Assembly: GCF_001594005.1 (NCBI RefSeq)
Contig: NZ_LTBA01000001.1
Span: 342,428 to 406,427 of the forward strand
DNA length: 64,000 bases
Direction: 5' to 3'
Origin: Clostridium tepidiprofundi DSM 19306
GTDB lineage: Bacteria > Bacillota > Clostridia > Clostridiales > Clostridiaceae
The notes beneath the pieces were generated by a model. That model made no database searches, was not told where the DNA came from, and was given only the letters and a program-made list of their open reading frames with translations. Shown here one piece after another: positions 25,565 to 34,341 of the stretch. The position numbers and the translations under genes were made by a program. Numbering within the stretch: the stretch's first letter is position 1; every line of letters begins with the position of its first letter.

Positions 25565-26542
25565 TTATAATAAATGACACGCCGCTAGATGTCCACCTCC
25601 TACATCCTTTAATTCAGGTTCTTCCTCAGAACAAATAGGTTTCGCAAACCTACACCTGTTTTTAAATCTGCATCCCGGTGGTGGGTCTATCGGTGAAGGA
25701 ATATCCCCTTCTAGCACTATTCTCTGGCTTGTAGCCGCTTCATCAGGATCAGGTATAGGTATTGCTGATAACAGAGCCTGTGTATAAGGATGTACTGGAT
25801 GGCTATATAATTCATTGCTTTCTGCAATTTCAACCATCTTACCTAAATACATAACTCCAACTCTATCAGATATATGCTTAACCATTGAAAGGTCATGCGC
25901 AATAAACAAATACGTTAGTCCTAAATCTTCCTGTAAATCTTCAAGCATGTTAACAACCTGTGCCTGTATTGATACATCAAGTGCTGAAATTGGTTCATCA
26001 CACACAATAAATTCTGGTTCTACAGCCAGTGCCCTTGCTATGCCTACTCTCTGCCTTTGACCACCTGAAAACTCATGCGGATATCTATTCGCATGCTCAG
26101 AATTCAATCCAACCCTCCTCAACAAATACTGTATTCTTTCTAATCTTTCCTTTCCCTTTGCTAGATTGTGAATATCTATCGCTTCTCCAATAATATCTCC
26201 AACAGTCATTCTAGCATTCAAAGATGCATAAGGGTCTTGGAAAATCATCTGCATTTTTCTTCTATAAGGTAACATACGCTTAGGTGTAAGTCTTGAAATA
26301 TCTTCCCCATTATATATAATATTACCGCCAGTCGGTTCATATAACTTAATTATTGTCCTTCCTGTTGTAGTTTTTCCACATCCTGACTCTCCTACAAGCC
26401 CCAACGTCTCACCTTTATTTATAGAAAAAGACACATCATCAACAGCTTTAACAAAACTTATATGTCCACCAAATAACTTTTTCTTGACAGGGAACCATTT
26501 CTTTAAGTTTTTAATTTCAATAAAGTTTTCAGTATTCTGCAT
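25565..26542 (-). CDS. oppF: Oligopeptide ABC transporter ATP-binding protein
   Basis: This is one of the two ATPases of the peptide importer. Walker [10 protein letters not shown], signature SGGQRQR, Walker [13 protein letters not shown] and the switch His in [10 protein letters not shown] are all present. The C-terminal oligopeptide/dipeptide domain includes the Cys-rich [15 protein letters not shown], often linked to an Fe-S cluster in this family. Its ATG overlaps the end of oppD by one base. Confidence 0.95.
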   Translation of the reverse strand: MQNTENFIEIKNLKKWFPVKKKLFGGHISFVKAVDDVSFSINKGETLGLVGESGCGKTTTGRTIIKLYEPTGGNIIYNGEDISRLTPKRMLPYRRKMQMIFQDPYASLNARMTVGDIIGEAIDIHNLAKGKERLERIQYLLRRVGLNSEHANRYPHEFSGGQRQRVGIARALAVEPEFIVCDEPISALDVSIQAQVVNMLEDLQEDLGLTYLFIAHDLSMVKHISDRVGVMYLGKMVEIAESNELYSHPVHPYTQALLSAIPIPDPDEAATSQRIVLEGDIPSPIDPPPGCRFKNRCRFAKPICSEEEPELKDVGGGHLAACHLL

Positions 26543-27552
26543 TAGCTATCCCTCCTTACAAGTGGTGATTCAACCTTTGGTGCCTTAGGATGATTTAACC
26601 AACACGCTGATTTATGCTGTCCTTCTATCTCAAACAATGGAGGTCTATTTGTCATGCACACCTTCATTGCATAATCACATCTTGGTGCAAAAGGACATCC
26701 TAAAGGTGGTTTAATCAAATCTGGTGGAGTACCATCAATAGGGATAAGCCTTTCTTTAACTAAAGTTTTTGGATTTGGTACACTCCTCAATAACCCCCAA
26801 GTATATGGATGTTTTGATTTGTAAAAAATATCTCTAGTAGTACCAGTTTCGACTATTGTTCCTCCATACATAACATTTATTCTAGAACAAACATCGGCAA
26901 CAACCCCTAAATCATGCGTAATAAGAATTATTGATGTACCTAATTTTTCTCTTAAATCCTTCATCAATTCCAATATCTGCGCCTGTATTGTTACATCCAA
27001 TGCAGTTGTAGGCTCATCTGCTATTAATAATTTTGGATCACATGAAAGTGCCATAGCTATCATAACCCTCTGCCTCATACCACCAGAAAATTCATGAGGA
27101 TATTGCTTCATTCTTTCTTCAGGGCTTGGAATTCCTACCAAAGATAGCATATGAACAGCTCTCTTAAAAGCCTCCTGTTTACTAACCTTTTTATGTTTTA
27201 TTATTGGCTCAATCAATTGATTACCTATAGTAAATACAGGATTTAAGCATGTCATAGGATCCTGAAATATCATCCCTATCTCATTTCCCCTTATTCTCTG
27301 CATACCCTTTTCAGAAACATCTAATAAATCACTACCATTAAATAACAGTTTGCCATTTTTTATTTTTCCGTTATCATCTAAAAGTTTCATCAATGACATC
27401 ATAGTAATGCTCTTACCACTACCAGACTCACCAACAATTCCTATTGCTTCACCAACTCTTAAATCGATAGATATATTTCTAACAGCTTGTACCTCACCAG
27501 CATAAGTAAAAAAAGATGTTTGCAAATTACATATTTCAAGTAAATTATCCAT
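26542..27552 (-). CDS. oppD: Oligopeptide ABC transporter ATP-binding protein
   Basis: This is the partner ATPase of OppF. Walker A GESGSGKS, signature SGGMRQR, Walker [13 protein letters not shown] and the H-loop [10 protein letters not shown] are visible. The C-terminal domain has [15 protein letters not shown]. Translation is coupled to oppF and closely follows oppC. Confidence 0.95.
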   Translation of the reverse strand: MDNLLEICNLQTSFFTYAGEVQAVRNISIDLRVGEAIGIVGESGSGKSITMMSLMKLLDDNGKIKNGKLLFNGSDLLDVSEKGMQRIRGNEIGMIFQDPMTCLNPVFTIGNQLIEPIIKHKKVSKQEAFKRAVHMLSLVGIPSPEERMKQYPHEFSGGMRQRVMIAMALSCDPKLLIADEPTTALDVTIQAQILELMKDLREKLGTSIILITHDLGVVADVCSRINVMYGGTIVETGTTRDIFYKSKHPYTWGLLRSVPNPKTLVKERLIPIDGTPPDLIKPPLGCPFAPRCDYAMKVCMTNRPPLFEIEGQHKSACWLNHPKAPKVESPLVRRDS

Positions 27553-27566
27553 ATCGCTCCCCCTAA

Positions 27567-28514
27567 CTATCTTCTCATTTTAGGATCAAGTGCATCTCTC
27601 AATCCATCACCTAGTAAGTTAAATGCAAGAATAGTAATACAAATAGCAATCGCTGGGAAGAACAGCTGATAAGGATAAATCATATAAAGCTGCTGAGCTT
27701 CCGAAACCAAAGTACCCCATGATGCTTTAGGTGCAGAAACCCCTAAACCTATAAAGCTCAAAAACGCTTCTGTAAATATTGCAGAAGGAACCGCTAGAGT
27801 CAACGTAACTATTATAGGTCCCATGCTATTAGGCACTAAATGTTTCAATAATATTCTATTCCTAGAAGCACCTAATGTTTTAGCTGCTAATACAAATTCT
27901 TGATTCTTTAACTGTATTATCTGCCCTCTAACTATCCTTGCCATACCCAACCATTGAGTAATAGCCAGTGCAATTATAATACTCTTTAATCCCGCTCCTA
28001 TTACCACCATTAAAAGTATTACATAAATCATCATAGGTATTGACATAAGTATATCAACAATTCTCATCATTATATTATCAGCCAAACCACCGGCGTATCC
28101 TGATATACTACCATATAAAGTTCCAATTACAAAACTTATAAATGCAGCCGCATATCCAACAATTAATGATATTCTAGCTCCATAAAGAACCCTCACGAAT
28201 ATATCCCTACCGAATTGATCTGTTCCAAACCAATGCTCTAGACTCGGTCTCTGATTTGCTATAGTAAAATCATTTGCAAAATAATTATATTTTGAAAACA
28301 TAGGCCCAAAAATCGCTATCACCGTCATCAAAATAACAACTATCAATCCAAACATAGCCAATTTGTTTTTCTTTAATCGTCTCCAAACATCTTGCCAATA
28401 TGACATACTTGGTCTAACTATCTCATTTAATTTCTTTTGCTCTTTTGGCACCAGTTCAAACATACTATCATCTAATTTTAATTCTAATGACTTGTCTATA
28501 ACTCCAGTATTCAT
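27567..28514 (-). CDS. oppC: Oligopeptide ABC transporter permease
   Basis: This membrane subunit has an N-terminal OppC_N region, one N-terminal helix (MFGLIVVILMTVIAIFG) and five further helices. The EAA loop is LGASRNRILLKHLVPNSMGPI. The start is ATG 28514 because AGGAGG sits correctly before it; the longer frame to 28565 would overlap oppB. A clean 13-base gap then separates it from oppB. Confidence 0.94.
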   Translation of the reverse strand: MNTGVIDKSLELKLDDSMFELVPKEQKKLNEIVRPSMSYWQDVWRRLKKNKLAMFGLIVVILMTVIAIFGPMFSKYNYFANDFTIANQRPSLEHWFGTDQFGRDIFVRVLYGARISLIVGYAAAFISFVIGTLYGSISGYAGGLADNIMMRIVDILMSIPMMIYVILLMVVIGAGLKSIIIALAITQWLGMARIVRGQIIQLKNQEFVLAAKTLGASRNRILLKHLVPNSMGPIIVTLTLAVPSAIFTEAFLSFIGLGVSAPKASWGTLVSEAQQLYMIYPYQLFFPAIAICITILAFNLLGDGLRDALDPKMRR

Positions 28515-28527
28515 ATGCGTATTCCTC

Positions 28528-29448
28528 CTAACCCTCAAGCTTAATTCTCGGATCAATATAAACATATAATATATCCACTATAAGATTGCAAAGAACCAAA
28601 AATGCACTGTAAAATACTGTAACGCCCAAAATAGTAGGAAAATCTCTATTGCTAATACTTGTTACAAATTCTCTACCTAAACCGGGAATACCAAATAGAG
28701 ACTCCACAATAAAACTACCTGTTAATATTGCCGCAATCAACGGTCCAAGATATGTTACAACTGGTATTAGTGCGTTTCTCAATGCATGTTTATATATGAT
28801 CATATTTCTAGAAAGACCTTTCGCTTTAGCAGTTCTTATATAATCTTGCCTAATCACATCAAGCATTGAAGACCTAGAAAGCCTTGCAATCGTTGCAAGA
28901 GGAAAACCTGCTAGAGAAATAACTGGCAACACATAATCTTTAGGACTACTAAATCCAATAGCATTGAATATGTGAAGCTTAACCGCAAAAACATATATCA
29001 AAAAAGTAGCTAAAACAAAACTTGGTACTACAACTCCTATAGTTGATAAAACCATATTAACTCCATCGGGCCATTTACCTTGATTTAATGCAGCATTTAT
29101 GCCCAAAAACAATCCAAATAAAAGAGCAAATACTACACATGCGGCTCCAAGTTTTGCTGATGCCTTAAATGAATACCCAATAACATAATTTACAGTCATG
29201 CCCTCATACTTCATTGAATCACCTAAGTCTCCATGTAAAATGCCTTTCATATACAAAGCATACTGCTGACCAATAGGTTTATCCAAGCCATATTTTTTTT
29301 CCATGTTTGCCTTAATCTTTGGCGGAAGAGGTTTATCGCTATCAAATGGTCCACCTGGCATTTGATGCATCAAAAAAAACGTCGCCGTCACTACGATAAA
29401 CAATGTAACAATACTTGCTACAAGTCTCTTTAAAATGTAAACTGTCAT
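28528..29448 (-). CDS. oppB: Oligopeptide ABC transporter permease
   Basis: This membrane subunit has six helices. The family N-terminal block is FLMHQMPGGPFDSDKPLPP, and the EAA loop is AKGLSRNMIIYKHALRNALIP. First gene of the operon; GGGGG precedes ATG. A promoter and a leader inverted repeat lie directly upstream. Confidence 0.94.
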   Translation of the reverse strand: MTVYILKRLVASIVTLFIVVTATFFLMHQMPGGPFDSDKPLPPKIKANMEKKYGLDKPIGQQYALYMKGILHGDLGDSMKYEGMTVNYVIGYSFKASAKLGAACVVFALLFGLFLGINAALNQGKWPDGVNMVLSTIGVVVPSFVLATFLIYVFAVKLHIFNAIGFSSPKDYVLPVISLAGFPLATIARLSRSSMLDVIRQDYIRTAKAKGLSRNMIIYKHALRNALIPVVTYLGPLIAAILTGSFIVESLFGIPGLGREFVTSISNRDFPTILGVTVFYSAFLVLCNLIVDILYVYIDPRIKLEG

Positions 29449-29495
29449 TTCATTCCCCCCACTCTAAATATACGTAATAAAAAAATCGAATTGTA

Positions 29496-29545
29496 GAATT
29501 TCAAATTATTAAATTTTCAATCAATTCTGAACAAATTTGAAATTC
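29496..29545. promoter_or_regulatory. Inverted repeat in the opp leader, possible operator
   Basis: Twelve-base perfect arms (GAATTTCAAATT and complement, 29496-29507 and 29534-29545) lie between the predicted opp start point and oppB. They could be an operator or a leader hairpin. The regulator is unknown. Confidence 0.5.
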
Positions 29546-29561
29546 CATAAATTCAAAAATA

Positions 29562-29590
29562 ATGTTATCACACGCATTACGATTTGTCAA
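29562..29590 (-). promoter_or_regulatory. Sigma-A promoter of the opp operon
   Basis: On the minus strand, TTGACA, 17 bases, TAACAT with an extended TGTGA. It shares CGTGTGATA with the csp promoter. Confidence 0.75.
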
Positions 29591-30087
29591 CTTTATTCAT
29601 ATTACAGTTTTTACATTTCATCGACGATATTTGTATTTTTTTGTCGTTTAACCCACCCAAGCTCCACTATATCACCCGTATTTACTGTTTATATTTAATA
29701 TGATGTTTAAATTTCTAAATAATTTTATTTAAAATAAACAATATATGAAATTCTTTTTATATGGCAAAAACAATTAATAATATTGTTTATGTTCTATATT
29801 TGTATTATATTGGTATTTTAATATATGAATCAAAATATTTGTATATGAAATAATATTAAATAAAAAAAGCATTTGCGCAAATAGTCGAAATATTGTAGTT
29901 ATTTTGATGATTTTTAAACATTGAGAATATAAAAATTGTTGAATACACAAAAATCCTCAATCTAGCATAAATAAAAATATAATAAAAAAATTTACTAAAT
30001 TGAAGGATAAATTACTTTCTGATAGAATATAGTGTATATAAAGCAAAATGTATATAATCTATTTAGACTTAAAAAGAGGTGAACATT
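29591..30087. other. AT-rich intergenic region before mgsA
   Basis: About 500 bases with no supported reading frame. A TATAAT at 30053-30058 is the likely -10 for mgsA; its -35 is weak. I see no structured RNA or mobile element. Confidence 0.5.
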
Positions 30088-30549
30088 GTGATAAATAAAA
30101 AACAGACAATGGATAAAAGAAAAACTATAGCTTTAGTTGCTCATGATAATATGAAAAAAGAACTTTTAGAATGGGTAATGAATAATTCTGAGAAATTAAC
30201 AAATCACAGACTATGTGCTACCGGAACAACAGGCTCAATTATTGCTGATAAAACAAATCTTATTATAACAAAATATAAAAGCGGACCTTTGGGAGGAGAT
30301 CAGCAATTAGGTGCAAAAATCGTTGATTGCGAAATAGATTGTTTGATATTCTTTTGGGATCCATTAGAATCTCAACCTCATGACCCCGATGTAAAAGCTC
30401 TGCTTAGGATTGCTGCACTATATAATATACCAGTGGCGACAAACAAAGCAACAGCAGATTTTATAATATCTTCTCCTCTTATGAATGAAGAGTACGAAAG
30501 AAAATTAAACATATATGAAGGTTATTTTAATAGACATATCAACCTTTAA
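30088..30549 (+). CDS. mgsA: Methylglyoxal synthase
   Basis: It converts dihydroxyacetone phosphate to methylglyoxal and phosphate, a glycolytic bypass. Family residues are all visible: GTTGSII (phosphate site), GPLGGDQQLGA with the catalytic Asp, DPLESQPHDPDVKALLRIA with the conserved His/Asp pair, and NIPVATNKATADF. The start is GTG 30088, seven bases after GAGGTG; an upstream GTG at 30079 overlaps the ribosome site, and ATG 30109 is a weaker alternative. The 3' end carries a 21-bp tandem repeat. Confidence 0.95.
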   Translation: MINKKQTMDKRKTIALVAHDNMKKELLEWVMNNSEKLTNHRLCATGTTGSIIADKTNLIITKYKSGPLGGDQQLGAKIVDCEIDCLIFFWDPLESQPHDPDVKALLRIAALYNIPVATNKATADFIISSPLMNEEYERKLNIYEGYFNRHINL

Positions 30550-30590
30550 AATAGACATATCAACCTTTAAAATAGACATATCAACTTTTT
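30527..30590 (+). repeat. 21-bp tandem repeat, three copies, at the end of mgsA
   Basis: The unit AAAATAGACATATCAACCTTT occurs three times with period 21; the first copy has two changes at its start and the last a small end variation. The first copy encodes the last codons and stop of mgsA; the other two are downstream. Confidence 0.88.
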
Positions 30591-30591
30591 A

Positions 30592-30623
30592 AATAAGAAC
30601 ATGCCAAAAGACATGTTCTTATT
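30592..30623. terminator. Terminator between mgsA and cvpA
   Basis: Arms AATAAGAACATG and complement around CCAAAAGA; it serves two convergent genes. Confidence 0.82.
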
Positions 30624-31299
30624 ATTTAAGCAATATTCCATTTAATATATTTGAAATCATTCCACTTTTGTATATATAAACTAAAATTATAGACTTATTA
30701 AACATTTGTGCTATATACGAATCTGGTGTCATAAATACAAATGGCGTAACAATCATTATTATAAAAGCAATAATAATTGTTGATGTCACTATTCCCAAAA
30801 GCATTCCTAATATCCTATTCATAGCATTGAGTATTGAACTCTTTTTCAGCAAACTATTAATCAACAAGCCTATTAAAGCAAATACAGTTTTAACAGCAAC
30901 AAAAATCAATATAGCGCTTATTGTTATAAGTATAATGTGTACTAAAAATTCAGCAATCGTATGTTCACCTGATGTTAAACCACTCTTAATAGTATCCTCT
31001 ACAAAAGAAAATATACCCATATTTTTATTACTTGTTGGGAACACAGTATTCGAAGCAGGAATACTCGAAGACGGCACAGCCATTGAACTCAATTTTCCTG
31101 CCACAAAGTCTGTAACTCTATTTAATATAGTTGTATTAGCCGCAAAAAAATTTGCTAGTCTTCCTGAATACATTTTAATACAAACCACCGCCACAATATA
31201 ACTAGCAAAGCTAAACAAGGATAGCATAAACCCTCTAATCAATCCAAATAATGCTCCAATAACTACAATAGAAATAATTATTATATCTATAGTATTCAA
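30622..31299 (-). CDS. CvpA family membrane protein
   Basis: This protein of about 225 residues has four hydrophobic segments, the first beginning right at the start (NTIDIIIISIVVIGALFG) with the family GLIRGF turn. CvpA proteins are linked to colicin V production and envelope homeostasis in other bacteria; the role in clostridia is unclear. The start is set at TTG 31299, eight bases after GAGAGGAG. A longer frame to 31365 runs into a mobile-element relic and is not credible. Confidence 0.78.
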   Translation of the reverse strand: MNTIDIIIISIVVIGALFGLIRGFMLSLFSFASYIVAVVCIKMYSGRLANFFAANTTILNRVTDFVAGKLSSMAVPSSSIPASNTVFPTSNKNMGIFSFVEDTIKSGLTSGEHTIAEFLVHIILITISAILIFVAVKTVFALIGLLINSLLKKSSILNAMNRILGMLLGIVTSTIIIAFIIMIVTPFVFMTPDSYIAQMFNKSIILVYIYKSGMISNILNGILLK

Positions 31300-31321
31300 T
31301 AATATCACTCCTCTCATAACT

Positions 31322-31612
31322 CTTAAACGAACTCGTTTTGCTAAAGCAAAACATCGGGACTTCACGTGGAGACTCTACTCCACCTAAAGCAAAAGCTTCA
31401 ATCTCCCACTTAGGCATTTTCAAAAAAATAACTAGTCAGTATGCTAGTCTATTTTGCGAACTACTTCATCGTCGGAACCCGTTGATAGGACCTACTATCA
31501 GCGGAACCCAACTCTTTGTATTTCACAAAATATACGTCGCATCTTTGACTTGTTATTTTCTTTCAAATGCCTTATAGAAGTAGGAGTTTTGTAAAATCGA
31601 TAAATGCCCTTA
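31322..31612 (-). mobile_element. IS605-like 3'-end relic (copy B) interrupted by a MITE
   Basis: Without the nested insertion, the minus strand reads like the copy at 34509-34632. A hairpin of CTCCTACTTCTATAA and GTGGGAG is followed by GATTGAAGC, a second hairpin GGTGGAG-TAGAGT-CTCCAC, then GTCCCGATGTTTTGC, a third hairpin TTTTGCTTTAGCAAAA and CGAGTTC. This order resembles the right end of IS605-type elements that encodes the TnpB guide RNA. No tnpA or tnpB is present. It ends about 20 bases before the cvpA start. Confidence 0.6.
31413..31571. mobile_element. 159-bp MITE with TTA target duplication
   Basis: Its ends are imperfect inverted repeats (GGCATTTTCAAAAAAATAAC against GGCATTTGAAAGAAAATAAC), flanked on both sides by TTA (31410-31412 and 31572-31574). 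Removing it plus one TTA restores the host hairpin exactly as in the related copy at 34509. No coding capacity. Confidence 0.82.
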
Positions 31613-31683
31613 AGAAAATATATTCTATAATGAGTATACATGTCCTTTAATTAACATTAAAGTATATTTACATTAAAAAACAT

Positions 31684-31713
31684 GTATAATATGAATTATA
31701 TACGTAAAAAATA
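31684..31713 (+). promoter_or_regulatory. Forespore-type (sigma-G-like) promoter of sspH
   Basis: GTATA, 18 bases, AAAAATA, then ATCGTGTAA, located 37 bases before sspH. The same layout (GTATA-N18-AATAATA-ATCGTGTAA) precedes the gene at 32960. Confidence 0.55.
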
Positions 31714-31749
31714 ATCGTGTAAACAACTTTGAAACGTGAGGAGATAAAT

Positions 31750-31941
31750 ATGGATTCTAAAAGAGCACAACAAATTATAGATTCTAAGAAAAAAGAAACT
31801 GTATATTATAAAAATACACCGGTGCATATAAAAGAAGTTGATAATAAGAGCGATACTGTCAAAGTCGAAAATCTTCAAACTGGAAAGGATTTTGTTGTGA
31901 ATGTAAAAACACTCAATGAAGATTTTGGTTTAAAACAGTGA
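31750..31941 (+). CDS. sspH: Small acid-soluble spore protein, H type
   Basis: This 63-residue protein of the SspH family is packed in dormant spores. The opening MDSKRAQQIIDSKKKETV, then YKNTPVHIKEVD and the central VENLQTGKDFVVNVKTL match the family. The start is ATG 31750 after GAGGAG; a frame from 31729 begins inside that site. It shows that the organism sporulates. Its forespore-type promoter is described separately. Confidence 0.88.
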   Translation: MDSKRAQQIIDSKKKETVYYKNTPVHIKEVDNKSDTVKVENLQTGKDFVVNVKTLNEDFGLKQ

Positions 31942-31973
31942 CTGTCTATATACCAAAATAAGATTGTCGGAAA

Positions 31974-32047
31974 TTAAACTCGTTTTACTAAAGCAAAGTA
32001 TCAAGATTTCAGATGAAAATTCTACTCCATCTGAAATCTCTTTTTTC
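31974..32047 (-). repeat. Degenerate IS605-like 3'-end relic (copy C)
   Basis: On the minus strand, a hairpin ATTTCAGATGGAGTAGAATT and TTCATCTGAAAT is followed by CTTGATACTTTGC, TTTAGTAAAACGAGTTT. The part left of the second hairpin is missing. It also lies where a terminator for the HD gene at 32074 would be. Confidence 0.55.
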
Positions 32048-32073
32048 ACCAACCGTGTTGAAATTGTTTAAAT

Positions 32074-32724
32074 TTAGCGTTTTGTAATTTTATATAAAAA
32101 CAAATCTATACTTTTTTTCTCAGAATTTATTTTTTCTTCTGTTAGTCCTCCTCTACCCAATCTATCGCATTCAGTAAGCAACGCAATCTCTCTAGGTTCT
32201 ACATCTTTTAGCATATTTTCTATTTCTGCATATGGCATATTTTTTACAACAAAAAGCGACTGCATATGCCATCTGACTAGTGCAGAAACCTTTTTTATGA
32301 AATTTTTATCTTCATCAAAATACTCTAAAAAATTTAACACTAATTCTTTACCAACCTTATCATGATTGTATGATGTGATTTTTCCTTTTCTCAATCTTGT
32401 GGTACGTGCTTTTCCTAAATCATGAAGCAATGCAGCCCACATTAATGTTCTAGGTTCTTTGCTAATTTGTTTCTTTTTAGCAGCATAATCAACAACTAGC
32501 ATTGTATGATTCCAAACATCTCCTTCTGGATGATGCTGAAGCGATTGAGGGACACCTATTAAGTCTCCTAAAAAAGTAAAGGGATATACATTATAAAAAA
32601 TCCCTGTTTTCTTTATTTCATTGAAGTATTTTGATGGCTTTTCGTCATTTAATAAGTGCTTATCAAATTCTTTAAATATATTTAAGTGTTTATTCATATA
32701 TTTGTCATCTCCTAATATTTTCAT
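32074..32724 (-). CDS. HD-domain phosphohydrolase-like protein
   Basis: This cytoplasmic 216-residue protein has an HD metal-binding domain: His in GDVWNHTMLVVDYA, the HD pair in AALLHDLGKARTT, and His in SYNHDKVG. Related domains occur at the C-terminus of tRNA nucleotidyltransferases and in stand-alone phosphohydrolases; the substrate is unknown. Two starts are possible: ATG 32724 behind GAGGAAA and ATG 32697 behind AGGAG. I keep the longer. Monocistronic. Confidence 0.8.
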   Translation of the reverse strand: MKILGDDKYMNKHLNIFKEFDKHLLNDEKPSKYFNEIKKTGIFYNVYPFTFLGDLIGVPQSLQHHPEGDVWNHTMLVVDYAAKKKQISKEPRTLMWAALLHDLGKARTTRLRKGKITSYNHDKVGKELVLNFLEYFDEDKNFIKKVSALVRWHMQSLFVVKNMPYAEIENMLKDVEPREIALLTECDRLGRGGLTEEKINSEKKSIDLFLYKITKR

Positions 32725-32805
32725 AATAATATTTCCTCATACTTATCTTTTGAAATTATCTTATCAATTATTATATAATAAAACAAAAATATAATTCAAT
32801 TATTA

Positions 32806-32848
32806 AGGTTTTACAACGTTTTTTTAGCAAAACAAGTTTACTGATGTT
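32806..32848 (+). repeat. IS605-like relic, terminal fragment (copy D)
   Basis: The sequence TTTTACAACG is joined to TTTTTTTAGCAAAACAAGTTTA, that is, the outer left and outer right parts of the unit with everything between deleted. Support is by comparison with copies A, B and E. Confidence 0.4.
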
Positions 32849-32896
32849 ATCTATAATATAGTTTGTTATTTATCAAAATATGTAGATGCATATTTT

Positions 32897-32926
32897 GTAT
32901 ATATTAAATTCTATCGGCAAATAATA
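32897..32926 (+). promoter_or_regulatory. Forespore-type (sigma-G-like) promoter of the 41-codon gene
   Basis: GTATA, 18 bases, AATAATA, then ATCGTGTAA, the same register as upstream of sspH, 34 bases before the ATG. Confidence 0.5.
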
Positions 32927-32959
32927 ATCGTGTAATACATTATATTTGGAGATGATTTT

Positions 32960-33085
32960 ATGCCTAAAGACAGTCAACCTGACAATAAAATTTCAAGAAT
33001 AAAAAAAAGTAATGGAGATACACCAATCACAAGAGAAGTAAGGAAAAACCATAAAAACATGCCTAGAAAAAAGAATCTCTCTTAA
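32960..33085 (+). CDS. Small basic protein, 41 residues, probable spore protein
   Basis: It is preceded by GGAGATG and followed by a terminator, so it is a real gene despite its size. The product is Lys-, Arg- and Asn-rich with no Cys or hydrophobic segment (MPKDSQPDN..., TPITREVRKNHKNMPRK). I do not recognise the family. The promoter shared with sspH argues for expression in the forespore and a small spore protein role; this is inference. Confidence 0.65.
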   Translation: MPKDSQPDNKISRIKKSNGDTPITREVRKNHKNMPRKKNLS

Positions 33086-33092
33086 TCTAATT

Positions 33093-33119
33093 GATGGGGT
33101 TACAGTATGTAACCTCATC
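33093..33119 (+). terminator. Terminator of the 41-codon gene
   Basis: Stem GATGGGGTTAC/GTAACCTCATC (one G-U pair), loop AGTAT, then ATCCTTTCT. Confidence 0.75.
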
Positions 33120-33305
33120 ATCCTTTCTCATATTATGAAAATACATTTAATAATAATTTCTTCATACAAATTTCTTATAACCCAAACATTGCAACTACCA
33201 TATTAAATATAATTCATAATAATTCCTTCATACCCATCAATCCACTATTTATTTAATACTTAAAATCATTAATAATATAGATATACTCGTATATGGAGGG
33301 ATACT

Positions 33306-34328
33306 ATGAAATCAAAGAAAATTGCAACAATGATTACAGCACTGATGTTGTGTTCATTTCCACATTTAGTAAATGCAGATACAATCAAATACACAGTTCA
33401 AAGTGGAGACTCCCTTTGGAAGATCTCACAAAAATTCAATACATCAATTTATAAAATAGCTTCACTAAATTCACTTGATGTAAATAAATATATTTATGTT
33501 GGACAAACTTTGCTTATTGATAGTCCTACAAATCATCATTATATCAAACATACAGTTGTAAAAGGAGATACTCTTTGGAAATTATCAATAAAGTATTCAA
33601 CAACAATTGATAAAATAAAAAATGCAAATAATCTGTCAAATGATATGATATTTATCGGACAAGTTCTGAATATTCCAAAAAACTCTTCTTCAATTTCTGA
33701 AAATATTTCAGTTAAAACTGTCAACTATAGAGTTGTTTCAGGTGACACTATATGGTCAGTATCTAAAAAATTTAACACCTCAATAGATACTATAAAAAAG
33801 AGTAATTTCTTAAATGCTGATAACTTAATGCCCGGTCAAGTACTAACCATTCCTGTTAATTCAACTAAAATAGTAACTCCAGTTGGAATAACGATGATTA
33901 AAAGAAGATTAAATGATAACTACGGCGATATATATGATTGGGATAATGGCAGAAGACTATTTACAGTTGGAACAAAAGGTACCCTAAAAGATCTAAAAAC
34001 AGGAATTTGTTTTAATATAAAATACTATGGTGGTTCACATCATGCTGATATAGTACCTCTGACCAAGTCAGACACGTATCAAATGAAAAAAATATTCCCT
34101 GTTTGGTCATGGGAATATAAAAGACCTATGGTATTATATTTTAACCAAGGCAATAAAAATTATCAATTAGCTGTAAGCCTAATAGGTATGCCTCATTCTA
34201 CTACAGATATTTATGACAATGGAGTAAATGGTCATTTCTGTATGTATTTTTATAATAGTACAAGCCATAAAACAAATCAAATTGATAGTGTAAGTCAAAA
34301 AAACATATTAATTGCGAATGGTCAATAA
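33306..34328 (+). CDS. Secreted LysM protein with three LysM repeats and a C-terminal domain
   Basis: This exported cell-wall protein has a signal peptide ending near VNADTI (residue 25). Three LysM repeats follow at about 28-72, 80-124 and 135-178, each with GDSLWKISQKF or GDTLWKLSIKY-type text and ending GQ-x-L-x-IP. The last 140 residues form a compact domain with GGSHHADIVPL, FPVWSWEYKRPMVLYF and HFCMYFYNSTSHKT. Such His-rich LysM-linked domains are common in clostridia; I cannot assign a catalytic activity. GGAGGG precedes the ATG. Likely role: peptidoglycan binding or remodelling, possibly in spores. Confidence 0.85.
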   Translation: MKSKKIATMITALMLCSFPHLVNADTIKYTVQSGDSLWKISQKFNTSIYKIASLNSLDVNKYIYVGQTLLIDSPTNHHYIKHTVVKGDTLWKLSIKYSTTIDKIKNANNLSNDMIFIGQVLNIPKNSSSISENISVKTVNYRVVSGDTIWSVSKKFNTSIDTIKKSNFLNADNLMPGQVLTIPVNSTKIVTPVGITMIKRRLNDNYGDIYDWDNGRRLFTVGTKGTLKDLKTGICFNIKYYGGSHHADIVPLTKSDTYQMKKIFPVWSWEYKRPMVLYFNQGNKNYQLAVSLIGMPHSTTDIYDNGVNGHFCMYFYNSTSHKTNQIDSVSQKNILIANGQ

Positions 34329-34341
34329 TTTATCAACTTTA

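Noticed and set aside
31299..31365. An N-terminal extension of the CvpA protein
   Set aside because: It is translated mobile-element relic sequence; the GAGAGGAG site points to TTG 31299.
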